DNA from: Sphingomonas sp. BK580
GTDB lineage: Bacteria > Pseudomonadota > Alphaproteobacteria > Sphingomonadales > Sphingomonadaceae
Direction: 5' to 3'
Assembly: GCF_014194975.1 (NCBI RefSeq)
Contig: NZ_JACIAY010000012.1
Coordinates: 1 to 64,000 of the forward strand
DNA length: 64,000 bases
Part shown: piece by piece, positions 1 to 9,392 of the stretch
How positions within the stretch are numbered: the first letter of the stretch is position 1
How the letters are laid out: each line of letters starts with the position of its first letter
The notes under the pieces: generated by a model
Databases searched by the model: none
The model's input: only the letters and a program-made list of their open reading frames with translations
Told to the model about the DNA's origin: nothing
Program-made: the position numbers and the translations under genes

Positions 1-49
1 GCCAATGGTACTACTGCCTAAGCAGTGGAAGAGTAGGTCGCCGCCAGGC
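1..49 (+). rRNA. rrf: 5S ribosomal RNA, 3' end (partial)
   Basis: The first bases hold the 3' part of a bacterial 5S rRNA: a helix-forming stretch followed by GAGTAGGTCGCCGCCAGGC, the usual alphaproteobacterial 5S end. The 5' part lies before the window. An initiator tRNA follows about 75 bases downstream, the usual tail of an alphaproteobacterial rRNA operon. The exact 3' end is estimated from the conserved sequence. Confidence 0.85.
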
Positions 50-125
50 ATTGCAGCCCGCGCGTTGCATACCCATCACACAAGAACCCATTCACACACA
101 CCGCTCTCCAGCAAGGAGAGCGTGA

Positions 126-202
<77 letters not shown>

Positions 203-356
203 ACCTTCCTACAGCAGCCCACGCCCCGCAGCACGATGCTGGCGGGCACGCTCGTGCGCGCGTCCCGACATCCGCGCCGGCACAGCCCATCAGTCGGGCG
301 GACTGGCCGCGCACGCCGCGGGACGCTAGGGCAGGCTCCCCTCACCGGAGACCCGC

Positions 357-1640
357 ATGACCGCGCTCGGCCTCGACTTCGGGACCACCAATACCGTGAT
401 CGCGCGCACCAGCGGCGGCGACACCGTCCCCACCCTGGTCGCGCTCGATCAGGACTCATCGGTCTACCGCACCGCGCTGTGCTTCTGGCACGAGGCGGGT
501 GCGCGCGACGGGATCGCTGTCGCCGCCGGTCCCGCCGCGATCCGCGAGTATCTCGACTTTCCCGCCGACAGTCGGTTTCTCCAGTCGTTCAAGTCGGTCG
601 CGGCGAGTGGCTCGTTCGATACCGCACCGGTGTTCGAGAAGCGCTATGCCTTCGAGCAACTCGGTCGTCTCTTCCTCGCCGAGCTCGGCCGAGCGGCGGG
701 CGGCGCGCTCGACCGCATCGACCGGCTCGTCGTCGGACGTCCGGTCACCTACGCGGGCGCGCGCCCCGACGCAGCGCTCGCGCGTCGGCGCTACGACGCG
801 ATGTTCGACGGCATCGCGCGCGAGATCTACTATGTCTACGAGCCGCTCGCCGCCGCCTTCGCCGACGCCAGCGCGCTGGATCGCCCGGCGACGCTGCTGG
901 TCGCGGACTTCGGCGGCGGTACGAGCGACTTCTCGATCGTCCGGGTCGCCGCCCGCGGTGCCGCGCCACGCTGCACCCCGCTCGCGCACGCCGGCGTCGG
1001 CATCGCGGGCGATCGCTTCGACGCGCGCATCGTCGACCAGCTCGTCCTGCCCCAGCTCGGCAAGGGCGGGCGGTACCGCTCGTTCGACAAGATACTCGAC
1101 ATCCCCGCCGGTTGGTTCGCCGACGTCGCGGACTGGTCCAAGCTGGCGCTGATGCGCAACCGGCGCACGCTTGCCGAGCTGGACAGACTGCGCCGCAGCG
1201 CGCTCGATCCGGCGGCGATCGTGCGCATGATCGCGCTGATCGAGCACGAGCAGGGCTATGCCCTGTACGATGCCGTCGGCCAGCTCAAGCGCGCGCTGAG
1301 CGCGGCCGAGCAGGCGCGCTTCCGCTTCGAGGGCGAGGGGATCGCGATCGACACCGAGGTGCGCCGCGCCGAGTTCGAGCACTGGATCGCCGAGGATGTC
1401 GGCCGCATCGCCGCCACGCTCGACTGCGCGCTGACCCGGGCGGGCGTGGCCGAGGCGGCGATCGATCGAGTCTTCCTGACGGGCGGTACCTCGCTGGTCC
1501 CCGCCGTGCGGGCGCTGTTCGAGGCGCGCTTCGGCCCGGAGCGGATCGCCTCGGGCGGCGAGCTCACCTCGATCGCCCACGGCCTAGCGCTGGTGGCGCG
1601 CGAGGACGACCCTAGTGTCTGGGTTCACGCGGAAGATTGA
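357..1640 (+). CDS. Hsp70-family (YegD-like) chaperone
   Basis: A 427-residue protein built on the actin/Hsp70 ATPase fold. The N-terminal phosphate loop GLDFGTTN is at residues 5-12, the second phosphate motif DFGGGTSD near 183-190, and the adenosine motif LTGGTSLVP near 373-381. It is far shorter than DnaK (about 640) and lacks a substrate-binding domain and lid, which matches the YegD group of truncated Hsp70 proteins. Its client is unknown. It lies alone, 150 bases after the rRNA operon and on the same strand. The ATG start directly precedes the phosphate loop, as expected. Assignment to the family is firm; the cellular role is not known. Confidence 0.9.
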   Translation: MTALGLDFGTTNTVIARTSGGDTVPTLVALDQDSSVYRTALCFWHEAGARDGIAVAAGPAAIREYLDFPADSRFLQSFKSVAASGSFDTAPVFEKRYAFEQLGRLFLAELGRAAGGALDRIDRLVVGRPVTYAGARPDAALARRRYDAMFDGIAREIYYVYEPLAAAFADASALDRPATLLVADFGGGTSDFSIVRVAARGAAPRCTPLAHAGVGIAGDRFDARIVDQLVLPQLGKGGRYRSFDKILDIPAGWFADVADWSKLALMRNRRTLAELDRLRRSALDPAAIVRMIALIEHEQGYALYDAVGQLKRALSAAEQARFRFEGEGIAIDTEVRRAEFEHWIAEDVGRIAATLDCALTRAGVAEAAIDRVFLTGGTSLVPAVRALFEARFGPERIASGGELTSIAHGLALVAREDDPSVWVHAED

Positions 1641-1694
1641 GCGTCCGCGGCTCCGCTCGGCGGCGAGGTCCTCGATCGCGCCGCGCCGCGCCGC

Positions 1695-1889
1695 TCAGTC
1701 CGCGCCGCGCTCCATCAAGGCGCGCGTCTGCGCCGAGATGCGGCCGCGCGGCGCCGCGCAGGGCAGCGTGCCCAGGCGACGACGCTCGCCCCGCGCCGAC
1801 ATCGTCACGCCGGCGCTCAGCGCCGCGACCACGATCACGCCGGCGGCGAGCAGCTGCGCCATCGCCCAGCCGAGCGCCAGCGCGCTCAC
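1695..1889 (-). CDS. small membrane protein coupled to Flp pilin
   Basis: A 64-residue protein starting at GTG, whose first bases overlap the stop of the Flp pilin gene (GTGA), so translation is probably coupled. Residues 5-30 form one hydrophobic segment; the rest is a basic cytoplasmic-type tail. I do not recognise a family. Its place directly behind a pilin suggests a role connected to the pilus or a leftover of a tad locus. No tad ATPase, secretin or prepilin peptidase lies nearby. It is kept because of the coupling and the clean membrane helix. Confidence 0.5.
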   Translation of the reverse strand: MSALALGWAMAQLLAAGVIVVAALSAGVTMSARGERRRLGTLPCAAPRGRISAQTRALMERGAD

Positions 1890-2053
1890 GCGCCCGCCGC
1901 GCTGATCTTGGCGGCGGTGCCGCGATAGCTGTTGCCGAGCTGGTTGCCGAGACCCTTCATCGCCGCGATCGCCGCGACCGCCACCAGCGCGGCGATCAGC
2001 CCATATTCGATCGCGGTGGCGCCGCGGCGGTTTCCAAATAAGCGTCGGAACAT
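1886..2053 (-). CDS. Flp/Fap-type pilin
   Basis: A 55-residue type IVb prepilin. A short basic leader ends in G11, followed by ATAIEY, which puts Glu and Tyr at positions +5 and +6 of the mature protein, the hallmark of Flp pilins cut by a TadV/CpaA-type peptidase. A 15-residue hydrophobic stretch follows (LIAALVAVAAIAA). A GAGGATAGG ribosome-binding site precedes the ATG. Flp pilins build adhesive Tad pili, usually from a locus with cpa/tad genes. None is in this window, so the assembly genes must be elsewhere, or this is an orphan pilin. A small membrane-protein gene overlaps its stop. Confidence 0.85.
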   Translation of the reverse strand: MFRRLFGNRRGATAIEYGLIAALVAVAAIAAMKGLGNQLGNSYRGTAAKISAAGA

Positions 2054-2133
2054 GGCAGCCTATCCTCGGCGCCCGCGTGGCGGGCCGTTCACCGTCGTCT
2101 TAACTTCGCGACGTTAACGCTTTGCCACCAGTC

Positions 2134-2631
2134 TCACGGCACCGAGAGCGGGCCGGGCAGAGCGTGGGGGAACCAGCGCAGCAGCGCATCGCACAGTGCG
2201 GTCGCCACCGCCTCGGGTGAGCCGCTCGCGGTGCCGGCGGCGCGCGCGGTACTGGCCTCGGCGGTCCACACCACCTGCGAGTCGGCGCGCAGCGAGACGG
2301 TGACGCGCAGCTTGGTCACCACCAAGGCGTGGAGTTGCTCCTTGCGCGAGGGCAGGCCGACCGAGAAACCGCCGCCATGGTAGACCGGGGGCGCCACCTC
2401 GGCGCCGCGCGAGGCGACCACACCGTTCTCGGTCGTGCTCACCGCGAGCTCGGCGACGTAGCGGCTGTGCCCCGCGTCGGGCAGCGGGGTGAAGTCGGCG
2501 CGCGCCAGCGCCGCCGTGGCCGCCTCGACGTAGCGCGCTGCGGCGGGCACCGTCTCGCCGTCACGCACCACCACCGCCACCGTGCCCGGCACTGGCGCCG
2601 CCGCGGCGGCGAAGAGCAGCAGCGGGGTCAT
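2134..2631 (-). CDS. hypothetical secreted protein
   Basis: A 165-residue protein whose first 16 residues (MTPLLLFAAAAAPVPG) look like a short signal peptide. The body has alternating hydrophobic residues with a VTVSLRADSQVVW segment and an ARAAGTASGSPE stretch, reminiscent of envelope lipoproteins of the DUF4136 type, but no lipobox cysteine is present and I would not assign it. It ends about 80 bases from the Flp pilin start on the same strand and begins 16 bases after the aldo/keto reductase stop, so the three could share a transcript. Function unknown. Confidence 0.55.
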   Translation of the reverse strand: MTPLLLFAAAAAPVPGTVAVVVRDGETVPAAARYVEAATAALARADFTPLPDAGHSRYVAELAVSTTENGVVASRGAEVAPPVYHGGGFSVGLPSRKEQLHALVVTKLRVTVSLRADSQVVWTAEASTARAAGTASGSPEAVATALCDALLRWFPHALPGPLSVP

Positions 2632-2647
2632 GCCCTTCGCCCCGCGC

Positions 2648-3643
2648 TCACAGAAAGCCCTGCGTCGAGTGGCCTACCACCGCGTGCGGGACATAGGCCT
2701 CCTCCAGTCGCGCGATCTCGGCCTGGCTCAGGCCCAGCTCCAGCGCGGCGAGCGCGTCGTCGAGGTGTGCCGGCTTGGAGGCGCCGACGATCGGCGCAGA
2801 CACCTCGGGCTTGGCGAGCACCCACGCCAGCGCGACCTGCGCGCGCGGCACGCCGCGCTCGGCCGCGACCGCCGCGACTGTCTCGACGACGCGGCGGTCG
2901 GCCGCGGCGGTGTGCTCGTACAGCGTCTTGCCGAACGCGTCGGTCTGCGAGCGCTCGGTGGTCTCGTCCCAGTCCCGCGTCAGTCGCCCGCGCGCGAGCG
3001 GGCTCCACGGGATCACGCCGACCCCTTCCGCGGCGCAGAGCGGCAGCATCTCGCGCTCCTCCTCGCGGTACAGCAGGTTGAGATAGTTCTGCATCGTCGC
3101 GAAGCGGGTCCAGCCCTCGGCGTCGGCGACGTGGAGCATTGTGGCGAACTGCCACGCCGCCATCGACGAGGCCCCGATGTAGCGCGCCTTGCCCGCCTTG
3201 ACCACGTCGTGCAGCGCCTCGAGCGTCTCCTCGATCGGCACCTCGAAGTCGAAGCGGTGGATCTGGTAGAGATCGATATAGTCGGTGCCGAGCCGGCGCA
3301 GGCTGGCATCGATCTCGGTCATGATCGCCTTGCGGCTGAGCCCGCCGCCGTTCGGGCCGGGGCGCATGCGGCCGTGCACCTTGGTGGCGATCACCAGCTC
3401 GTCGCGCCGCGCGAACTCCTTGAGCGCTCGGCCGACGATCTCTTCCGAGGTGCCGTCCGAATAGACGTTGGCGGTATCGAAGAAGTTGATCCCCGCCTCC
3501 ACCGCCTGGCGCAGGATCGGGCGGCTGGCTTCCTCGTCGAGCGTCCAGGCGTGGTTGCCGCGGTCGGGCACGCCGAAGGTCATGCAGCCCAGGCACAAGG
3601 GTGACACGTCCAGGCCGGTGGTGCCGAGTTTGCGATAGTCCAT
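2648..3643 (-). CDS. aldo/keto reductase
   Basis: A 331-residue NADPH-dependent aldo/keto reductase with a (beta/alpha)8 barrel. It opens with MDYRKLGTTGLDVSPLCLG, typical of the YajO/Tas-like group. The catalytic tetrad is visible as D56 and Y61 (FFDTANVY), K88 (VIATK) and H129 (YQIHRFD). The C-terminal cofactor-binding segment APIVGASKPAHLDDAL is present. The ATG was chosen because GAGGCACCC lies just upstream and because longer versions add only a proline/arginine-rich stretch. Physiological substrate unknown. It is followed closely by a secreted hypothetical gene. Confidence 0.92.
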   Translation of the reverse strand: MDYRKLGTTGLDVSPLCLGCMTFGVPDRGNHAWTLDEEASRPILRQAVEAGINFFDTANVYSDGTSEEIVGRALKEFARRDELVIATKVHGRMRPGPNGGGLSRKAIMTEIDASLRRLGTDYIDLYQIHRFDFEVPIEETLEALHDVVKAGKARYIGASSMAAWQFATMLHVADAEGWTRFATMQNYLNLLYREEEREMLPLCAAEGVGVIPWSPLARGRLTRDWDETTERSQTDAFGKTLYEHTAAADRRVVETVAAVAAERGVPRAQVALAWVLAKPEVSAPIVGASKPAHLDDALAALELGLSQAEIARLEEAYVPHAVVGHSTQGFL

Positions 3644-3705
3644 CTGGGTGCCTCGTCTCGTGTTCGCCCGGCCCGAACGTCCGGGACCGCGCCGCGGTCC
3701 GTCGC

Positions 3706-4947
3706 TCACGCCGCGACCGCTGCCGCGGCCGGTAGCGCGGGCGCCGGCGCCAGCCCATAAGCGAGCGGGTCGTAGCGGTGAGCCGCGCGCCGCCCCGGCG
3801 CCGTGGCCGTGACATAGGCGCGCATCGCCGCGCTCACCTCGGGTGTGAGTGGTAGGTCGAGCACGCGGTAGACCCGGCGCATCTCGCCGAGCCAGTCGCC
3901 GCCCACGTCGTCATAGGCAAGGTCGAGCTGCGGCACGTCGGCACGCGCCCGCGCGGCCGCGACGCGCGAGGCACGCAGCGCGACCTTGCGGCGCCATTCC
4001 GCGCCGATCCACGTCGGATCGACGTGGTGCGACTGCAGCCGCATCTGGTTGCACACGAGCGAGGCGGACGATGCCACCACCGCCTCAGGGTCGCGGTGGA
4101 GATGGATCAGCCGCGCGTCGGGGAAGACGCGGAGCAGGCTCGGCAGGTCCTGCGCGAACTGCGGCACCTTGAGGATCCACGGCCGGGCACAGCGCTCGCG
4201 TCGCTGCCAGCGGATCGTCTGGAGCAACCGGCGGAACTCGGCATAGACCGGCGCGGCATCGTCCTGCTCCACGGCGGCGGTGAAGCCGGGCACGCGCCAC
4301 TGCGCCTCGAAGGCGGCGCCGAAGATCGAGACGTTGTGGAGCCCGATCTCCTCGTCCGCGGCATCGAGACTGGTCGGGTGGATCGCGGCGAAGGCGGGGT
4401 TGAGCGCGTGCGCGCAGGCGAGTCCCAGGCGACCCTTGAGGCGGCGCGAGTCGAGGCGCGCGGCGGGCGTGCCGACCGGGTGCCAGCCCTCGTAGAAGCG
4501 CGTGTAGGTCAGCCGCGGGTCGCAAGCGAGCAGCCGCTGCACGCGGGTGCTGCCCGAGCGCATCTGGCCCACGACGATCACCGGCGCGGCGATCGGCTGC
4601 GCCGCGATCTCGGGATGGCGCTGCCACAGTGCGTGCGCACGGAAGCGGGTCGCCAGCGCGCCGACGAGCTGGCCGTGCGCGATGGTGCGCCCGAGTCCGC
4701 TCAGCCGGGCCGGACCCTCGAGATCGTCGCACAGCAGCGCCAGCCGCCGGCGCCAGCCGACGCGGTCCTCGTCGGCCGCGACCCCGGCGCGTCGCGTCGC
4801 CTTGGCGATCAGCACCGCCGGATCGAGGCTCGGCGTCTCGGCCCAGCCCGCCGCCCACAGCCGGCGGAGCGCCGCGTCGGCGACGCGGATGCGGGTCGAG
4901 GGCGTCCCGCGGTGCAGCGACGGGGGCGGTACGGCGGGCGGCAGCAT
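3706..4947 (-). CDS. sulfotransferase-family protein
   Basis: A 413-residue protein with the 5'-phosphosulfate loop of PAPS-dependent sulfotransferases, VVGQMRSGSTRVQRLL, at residues 125-140. The 3'-phosphate motif is in the segment WILKVPQFAQDLPSLLRVFPDARLI. Such enzymes move sulfate from PAPS to hydroxyl or amine acceptors; the acceptor here is unknown. The start at MLPPAVPP is the most sensible, since the longer version has no recognisable extra domain; no strong ribosome-binding site decides it. Divergent to the TonB receptor gene across an AT-richer spacer. Confidence 0.85.
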   Translation of the reverse strand: MLPPAVPPPSLHRGTPSTRIRVADAALRRLWAAGWAETPSLDPAVLIAKATRRAGVAADEDRVGWRRRLALLCDDLEGPARLSGLGRTIAHGQLVGALATRFRAHALWQRHPEIAAQPIAAPVIVVGQMRSGSTRVQRLLACDPRLTYTRFYEGWHPVGTPAARLDSRRLKGRLGLACAHALNPAFAAIHPTSLDAADEEIGLHNVSIFGAAFEAQWRVPGFTAAVEQDDAAPVYAEFRRLLQTIRWQRRERCARPWILKVPQFAQDLPSLLRVFPDARLIHLHRDPEAVVASSASLVCNQMRLQSHHVDPTWIGAEWRRKVALRASRVAAARARADVPQLDLAYDDVGGDWLGEMRRVYRVLDLPLTPEVSAAMRAYVTATAPGRRAAHRYDPLAYGLAPAPALPAAAAVAA

Positions 4948-5195
4948 GGCGCAAGAACGCGCGTGTGGCCGCGACGTGCCAGAGGAAGCGCGCCATAACA
5001 ATAATTTACATATGTGCGGCAGAGTCGCCGACATGGCAGCCAATGTCGCGCACGCCGCCGGTGAACAGCCGCGAACGCCGACAAAGGTGTGAGATCGGCG
5101 ATTGGGGTAACCTCACTGCCACATATCTGACCCGTGCAAGTCATGGTTACTGCCTAGGCCCCGCCCAATCGACCGGATGTCGCGGGGAACGGATC
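4948..5195. promoter_or_regulatory. divergent promoter region, sulfotransferase / TonB receptor
   Basis: A 250-base spacer between two divergent genes. It holds a local AT-rich stretch, ataacaataatttacatatg (about 4995-5014), including the palindrome acatatgt, in otherwise GC-rich sequence. This is the likeliest place for promoter elements or a regulator site. No convincing Fur box was seen. Confidence 0.35.
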
Positions 5196-7715
5196 ATGTC
5201 ACGACTCACGCTCGGCGCGGCCCCGGCCGCGCTGCTCCTGCTGCTGCCGATGTCGGTCGCCGCCCAGGTCAACGCCCAGGGTGAGACACCCGCCGCCGGC
5301 AGTGCCACGGCCGACCCTGTCGCACCGAGCGGCGAGGACATTGTCGTGACGGGTCGCGCTGGCAGCGGCGAGCGGACCAAACTCGAGACCAGCTACTCGG
5401 TCACCACGCTGGACGACGCCGGGATCCGCTCGCGCGCGCCGTCGAGCGTGACCGAGACGCTCAAGTCGGTTCCCGGCTTCTGGGTCGAGGCCTCGGGCGG
5501 CGAGGGCAGCGGCAACGTGCGCGCGCGCGGCATCCCCGTGGACGGGTTCGGCTCGATCAACCTGCTCGAGGACGGGCTGCCGGTGCAGCACGATCCCGCG
5601 CTCGGCTATCTCAACGCCGACCAGGCCTATCGCATCGACGAGTCGGTGCAGCGGATCGAGGTGGTGCGCGGCGGTCCGTCCTCGATCTTCTACTCGAACG
5701 CGCCCGGCGGCGTGGTCAATTACATCACGCGCAAGCCTGGCGACACGCTCAGCGCCAACGCGCGCGTGCTGTACGGGCCGACCGCCGAGCTGTTCCGCTT
5801 CGACGGCTGGGTCGGCACGCCGCTGGCGGACGGCTGGACGCTCGGCGTCGGCGGCTTCTACCGCAGCGAGCAGGGCGTGCGCGATCCCGGTTACACCGGC
5901 AACAAGGGCGGGCAGGTGCGTGCCGACCTGGCCAAGGATTTCGGCGACGCGCAGCTGACCCTCGGCTACAAGCACCTCGACGACAACGCGATCTTCTACA
6001 CCGGCATCCCGCTGACCAAGGACCGCCACGGCGAGGTCACCGGCATCCCCGGTTTCGACCCGCATTACGGCACCACCGCCAGCCGCGCCTCGGCCTATCT
6101 CACGCTGCGCAGCGCGAGCGGCCCGGTGAACTTCGACAACACCGACGGCACCAGCATCCGGCTTGACCAATTCTCGGTGCTCGCCGCCTGGGACATGGGG
6201 AACGGGTTCAAGCTCACCAACAACGCGCGCTATCGCTCGTCGAACACGGTGCGCAACGGCGTCTATCCCGCCTCGATCGCGACCGCGGCGAGCTACGTCG
6301 CGTCGCGCCGCGCCGGATTGCTCGCGGCTTACCCGGGCGCGAGCGACGTGCGGCTGCGCTACACCGACACGGGCGAGGCGTTCGATCTCGCCGCGCAGAA
6401 CGGCAACGGGCTGGTGTTCGAGAACAGCGCGCGCCCGGTGACGGTGATCGAGAGCGAGTTCCTCGACGACCTGCGGCTGAGCCGCCGCTTCGAGCTGTTC
6501 GGCCAGAGCCACGACGTGGCCGTCGGCGGCTATCTCGCGCGCGTGAAGGAGACCTTCCGGCGCTACTCGGCGACGACGCTGCAGGACGTCTCGGACAACT
6601 CGCGCCTGCTCGACTTCGTCGCGGTGAACGCGGCCGGCCAGGTGGTCGGCGCGGCGACGCAGAACGGCGTCTCGCGCTACGGCTCCGAGTTCGCCGACGG
6701 CAGCGGCCAGCAGACGACCTGGGCGGTCTACGCCTCGGACGAGTGGCAGCTGCTGCCGAGCGTGCGGATCGATGGCGGGCTGCGCTACGAGCATGTCCAG
6801 ACCGACGGCGCGCAGGAGGGCTCGACCAGCGTCAACCTCGGCGACCCCGCGACGCTGGCGGACAACAACGTGCTCACCGGCAACGGCCAGTTCGTCGGCT
6901 TCGACCGCACCTTCGACCGAGTCGGCGCGACCATCGGCGTCGACTGGCAGTTCGCCGACGTGGCGGGTGTCTTCGCGCGTTACACCTCGGCCTTCCGCCT
7001 GCCGAGCGTCGGCAGCTTCATCACCAGCGCGACCGCGCAGCCGCGCACCCAGGGCATCCGCCTGTACGAGGCGGGGCTGAAATACTCGGATCGGCTGCTG
7101 AGCGCCTACGCCACCGCCTTCCTGACCGACTTCGACGCTTACTCGATCGGCAACTTCCAGTTCGACGCCGCCAGCGGCGGCTACACGCAGCAGACGATCT
7201 ACACCAACACGCGCGCCTATGGCCTGGAGTTCGAGGCGACGGTGCGGCCGGCGCGCTGGTTCGACTTCACGCTCAACGCCACCGCGCAGGACCCCACCTT
7301 CCGCGACCTGCGCTACAACGAGCTGTCGGGCACGACGCTGACGCCGCGCGATTACTCGGGCAACCAGCTGCTCCGCGTGCCCAGGCTGGCGCTGCGCGCC
7401 ACGCCGGCGGTGACGCTGCTGGGCGATCGGCTGCGCGTGCAGGGCGACGTCGAGCATTATACCAGGCGCTACGCCGACGCGGCCAATACCTCCGAGCTGC
7501 CGGCCTATACCGTGCTCAACGCGAGCGCGCGCTTCGCGCTCACCGACCGCGTCTCGCTCTGGGCCTATGGCGACAATCTCACCAACGCGCTCGGCCTGAC
7601 CGAGGGCAACCCGCGCGCCGGCGAGCTGACCAGCGGTCAGGCGAGCGACTCGCTGTTCATCGGCCGACCGATCCTGGGCCGCAACCTGCGCTTCGCGGTG
7701 GACGTGCGGTTCTGA
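5196..7715 (+). CDS. TonB-dependent outer-membrane receptor
   Basis: An 839-residue outer-membrane receptor. Residues 1-23 are a signal peptide ending VAAQ. The TonB-box-like segment EDIVVTGR (47-54) is typical of sphingomonad receptors. The plug spans about 60-185 and includes VQRIEVVRGGPSSIFYSN and the GGVVNYITRKPG strand. A 22-strand barrel follows and ends in phenylalanine, the usual barrel-assembly signal. Ligand-specific features were not identified; receptors with this plug take siderophores, sugars or peptides. A secreted PHP-type metallohydrolase gene follows 120 bases downstream on the same strand, suggesting a substrate-processing partner. The ATG gives the signal peptide directly, which decides the start. 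Confidence 0.95.
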   Translation: MSRLTLGAAPAALLLLLPMSVAAQVNAQGETPAAGSATADPVAPSGEDIVVTGRAGSGERTKLETSYSVTTLDDAGIRSRAPSSVTETLKSVPGFWVEASGGEGSGNVRARGIPVDGFGSINLLEDGLPVQHDPALGYLNADQAYRIDESVQRIEVVRGGPSSIFYSNAPGGVVNYITRKPGDTLSANARVLYGPTAELFRFDGWVGTPLADGWTLGVGGFYRSEQGVRDPGYTGNKGGQVRADLAKDFGDAQLTLGYKHLDDNAIFYTGIPLTKDRHGEVTGIPGFDPHYGTTASRASAYLTLRSASGPVNFDNTDGTSIRLDQFSVLAAWDMGNGFKLTNNARYRSSNTVRNGVYPASIATAASYVASRRAGLLAAYPGASDVRLRYTDTGEAFDLAAQNGNGLVFENSARPVTVIESEFLDDLRLSRRFELFGQSHDVAVGGYLARVKETFRRYSATTLQDVSDNSRLLDFVAVNAAGQVVGAATQNGVSRYGSEFADGSGQQTTWAVYASDEWQLLPSVRIDGGLRYEHVQTDGAQEGSTSVNLGDPATLADNNVLTGNGQFVGFDRTFDRVGATIGVDWQFADVAGVFARYTSAFRLPSVGSFITSATAQPRTQGIRLYEAGLKYSDRLLSAYATAFLTDFDAYSIGNFQFDAASGGYTQQTIYTNTRAYGLEFEATVRPARWFDFTLNATAQDPTFRDLRYNELSGTTLTPRDYSGNQLLRVPRLALRATPAVTLLGDRLRVQGDVEHYTRRYADAANTSELPAYTVLNASARFALTDRVSLWAYGDNLTNALGLTEGNPRAGELTSGQASDSLFIGRPILGRNLRFAVDVRF

Positions 7716-7835
7716 GGCGCGCCCGTGGCCCACTCCCACCCTCGCCGCACTACGCGCCACCCTCCTGCTCCCGCGGGGAGAGGGGGAGGGAAGGGGGGCA
7801 TCGCCGCGGGGGACCCGAACGCGACGGGTGAACGC

Positions 7836-9320
7836 TTGTGCCGCTTCCTCGTGACCGTCCTCGCTCTCCTGCTTCTCGCGCCTCCCGCCGTCGCCCAGGA
7901 CGTCACCCTCACCGGCGAGCTCACCCGCGCCGACAACGAGACGTATCGTGCGGTTCCCGTCGCCGTTCCCGAGGGGGTCGAGCGAATCACGCTCGCGCTC
8001 CGCTATGACAAGGCGGATTACACCGTGGTCGATCTCGGCCTGTGGGACCCGACGCGCTTTCGCGGCTGGAGCGGGGGCGCGCGCGACCGCGTGACGGTCG
8101 CCACCACGGACGCCACCCCCGGCTATCTCGCCGGCCCGCTTCCCGCCGGCACGTGGCAGGTGATGCTCGGCGTGCCCAACATCCGTGCCGGCACGCGCAG
8201 CCGCTACCGCGTCCAGCTCTGGTTCGACCGCGCCGGCGCGCGCGCCGCGATCGCCCAGGCCGAGGGCGCGCCGCTGCGTGCCGGACGCGCCTGGTACCGC
8301 GGCGACCTCCACCTCCACGACGGCAACAGCGACGGCTCCTGCGCCACCCGCGCCAAAGTCGCGGTGCCGACCCCCGCGCGTGTGCCCTGCCCGCTGTTCC
8401 GCACGGTGCTCGCGGCCGCCGCGGCCGGGCTCGATTTCGTCGCCGTGACCGATCACAACACCGTCGCGCATTTCACCGCCTTGCGCGAGCTCCAGCCCTG
8501 GGTCGCGCCGCTGCTGCTGATCCCGGGCGTCGAGCTCACCACCTTTCACGGTCACGCCAACATCCTCGCGCCGTCGCGCTTCGTCGACTTCCGCCTCGCC
8601 GGGCGTGCTGGCGTGGCGGCGTTGCAGCGCGACGCGCACGCCGCCGGCGCGTTGTTCTCGCTCAATCACCCCGGCCTGCCGTCGGGCGAGCGCTGCATGG
8701 GCTGCGGCTGGAGCTGGCCCGACACCGATTGGGGCCAGGTCGACTCGATCGAGGTGATCAACGGCGCCATCACGACCGGGCCGCTCACCGGGCTGGCCCT
8801 GTGGCGTGCGCGGCTGAGCGCGGGCGATCGCGTCACCGCGGTCGCGGGCAGCGACAACCACGACCCCGACGCGCCCGCCGGCCAGTCGCCCATCGGCCGG
8901 CCGACCACGGTGGTCGAGGCGAGCGAGCTCTCCACCGCGGCGATCCTCGAGGGGATCCGCGCGGGGCGGGCCTATATCGACGTGGCGGGTGCGGGGCGGC
9001 AGCTCGAGCTGACCGCGACCGCCGGCGGGACCAGCGCGGCGATGGGCGGAACGCTGCCGGTCGGGGTGCCGGTCCGGCTCAGCGTGCGTGTCGCGGGCGC
9101 GGACGGCGCCACGCTGCGGCTGTGGGGTGACGGCGGCGAGCTGGCGCGTCGCGCTGTGGCGGGCGAGGCGGCGGTGCTGACGCTCGACGTGCCCGCCGGC
9201 GCGGCGCGGCGCTGGATCGCTGCCACCGTGGAGCGCGACGGCGCGCCGCTGCTGATCGGCAACGCGATCTATGTCGCCGGCACGGCCCCCGTGGCAGGGC
9301 GCCCGGGCTCGACCGGCTGA
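7836..9320 (+). CDS. secreted CehA/McbA-type PHP metallohydrolase
   Basis: A 494-residue exported hydrolase of the PHP superfamily. Metal-binding motifs in order: DLHLHDG near residues 156-162, VAVTDHN near 201-207, PGVELTTFHGH near 229, and SLNHPG near 272; a GSDNHD motif follows near 345. The N-terminal 130 residues form a beta-rich domain and the C-terminus another beta domain. This layout matches CehA/McbA-family hydrolases, named for carbaryl hydrolysis, though most members are probably phosphoesterases. The start is taken at TTG, giving MCRFLVTVLALLLLAPPAVAQ, a clean signal peptide. A longer reading adds only repeat-like sequence. It follows the TonB receptor. Confidence 0.8.
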   Translation: MCRFLVTVLALLLLAPPAVAQDVTLTGELTRADNETYRAVPVAVPEGVERITLALRYDKADYTVVDLGLWDPTRFRGWSGGARDRVTVATTDATPGYLAGPLPAGTWQVMLGVPNIRAGTRSRYRVQLWFDRAGARAAIAQAEGAPLRAGRAWYRGDLHLHDGNSDGSCATRAKVAVPTPARVPCPLFRTVLAAAAAGLDFVAVTDHNTVAHFTALRELQPWVAPLLLIPGVELTTFHGHANILAPSRFVDFRLAGRAGVAALQRDAHAAGALFSLNHPGLPSGERCMGCGWSWPDTDWGQVDSIEVINGAITTGPLTGLALWRARLSAGDRVTAVAGSDNHDPDAPAGQSPIGRPTTVVEASELSTAAILEGIRAGRAYIDVAGAGRQLELTATAGGTSAAMGGTLPVGVPVRLSVRVAGADGATLRLWGDGGELARRAVAGEAAVLTLDVPAGAARRWIAATVERDGAPLLIGNAIYVAGTAPVAGRPGSTG

Positions 9321-9392
9321 CGGTCGCTGCCGCGGAACCACGCGCACGCCCGCTCGTCTCCCCCGTTGGGCAGATCGAGGGGGCACCACCAC

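Noticed and set aside
1941..2120. CtrA-type site (TTAA repeats) upstream of the Flp pilin
   Set aside because: Two TTAA words are present but about ten bases apart instead of the required seven, so it does not match the CtrA consensus.
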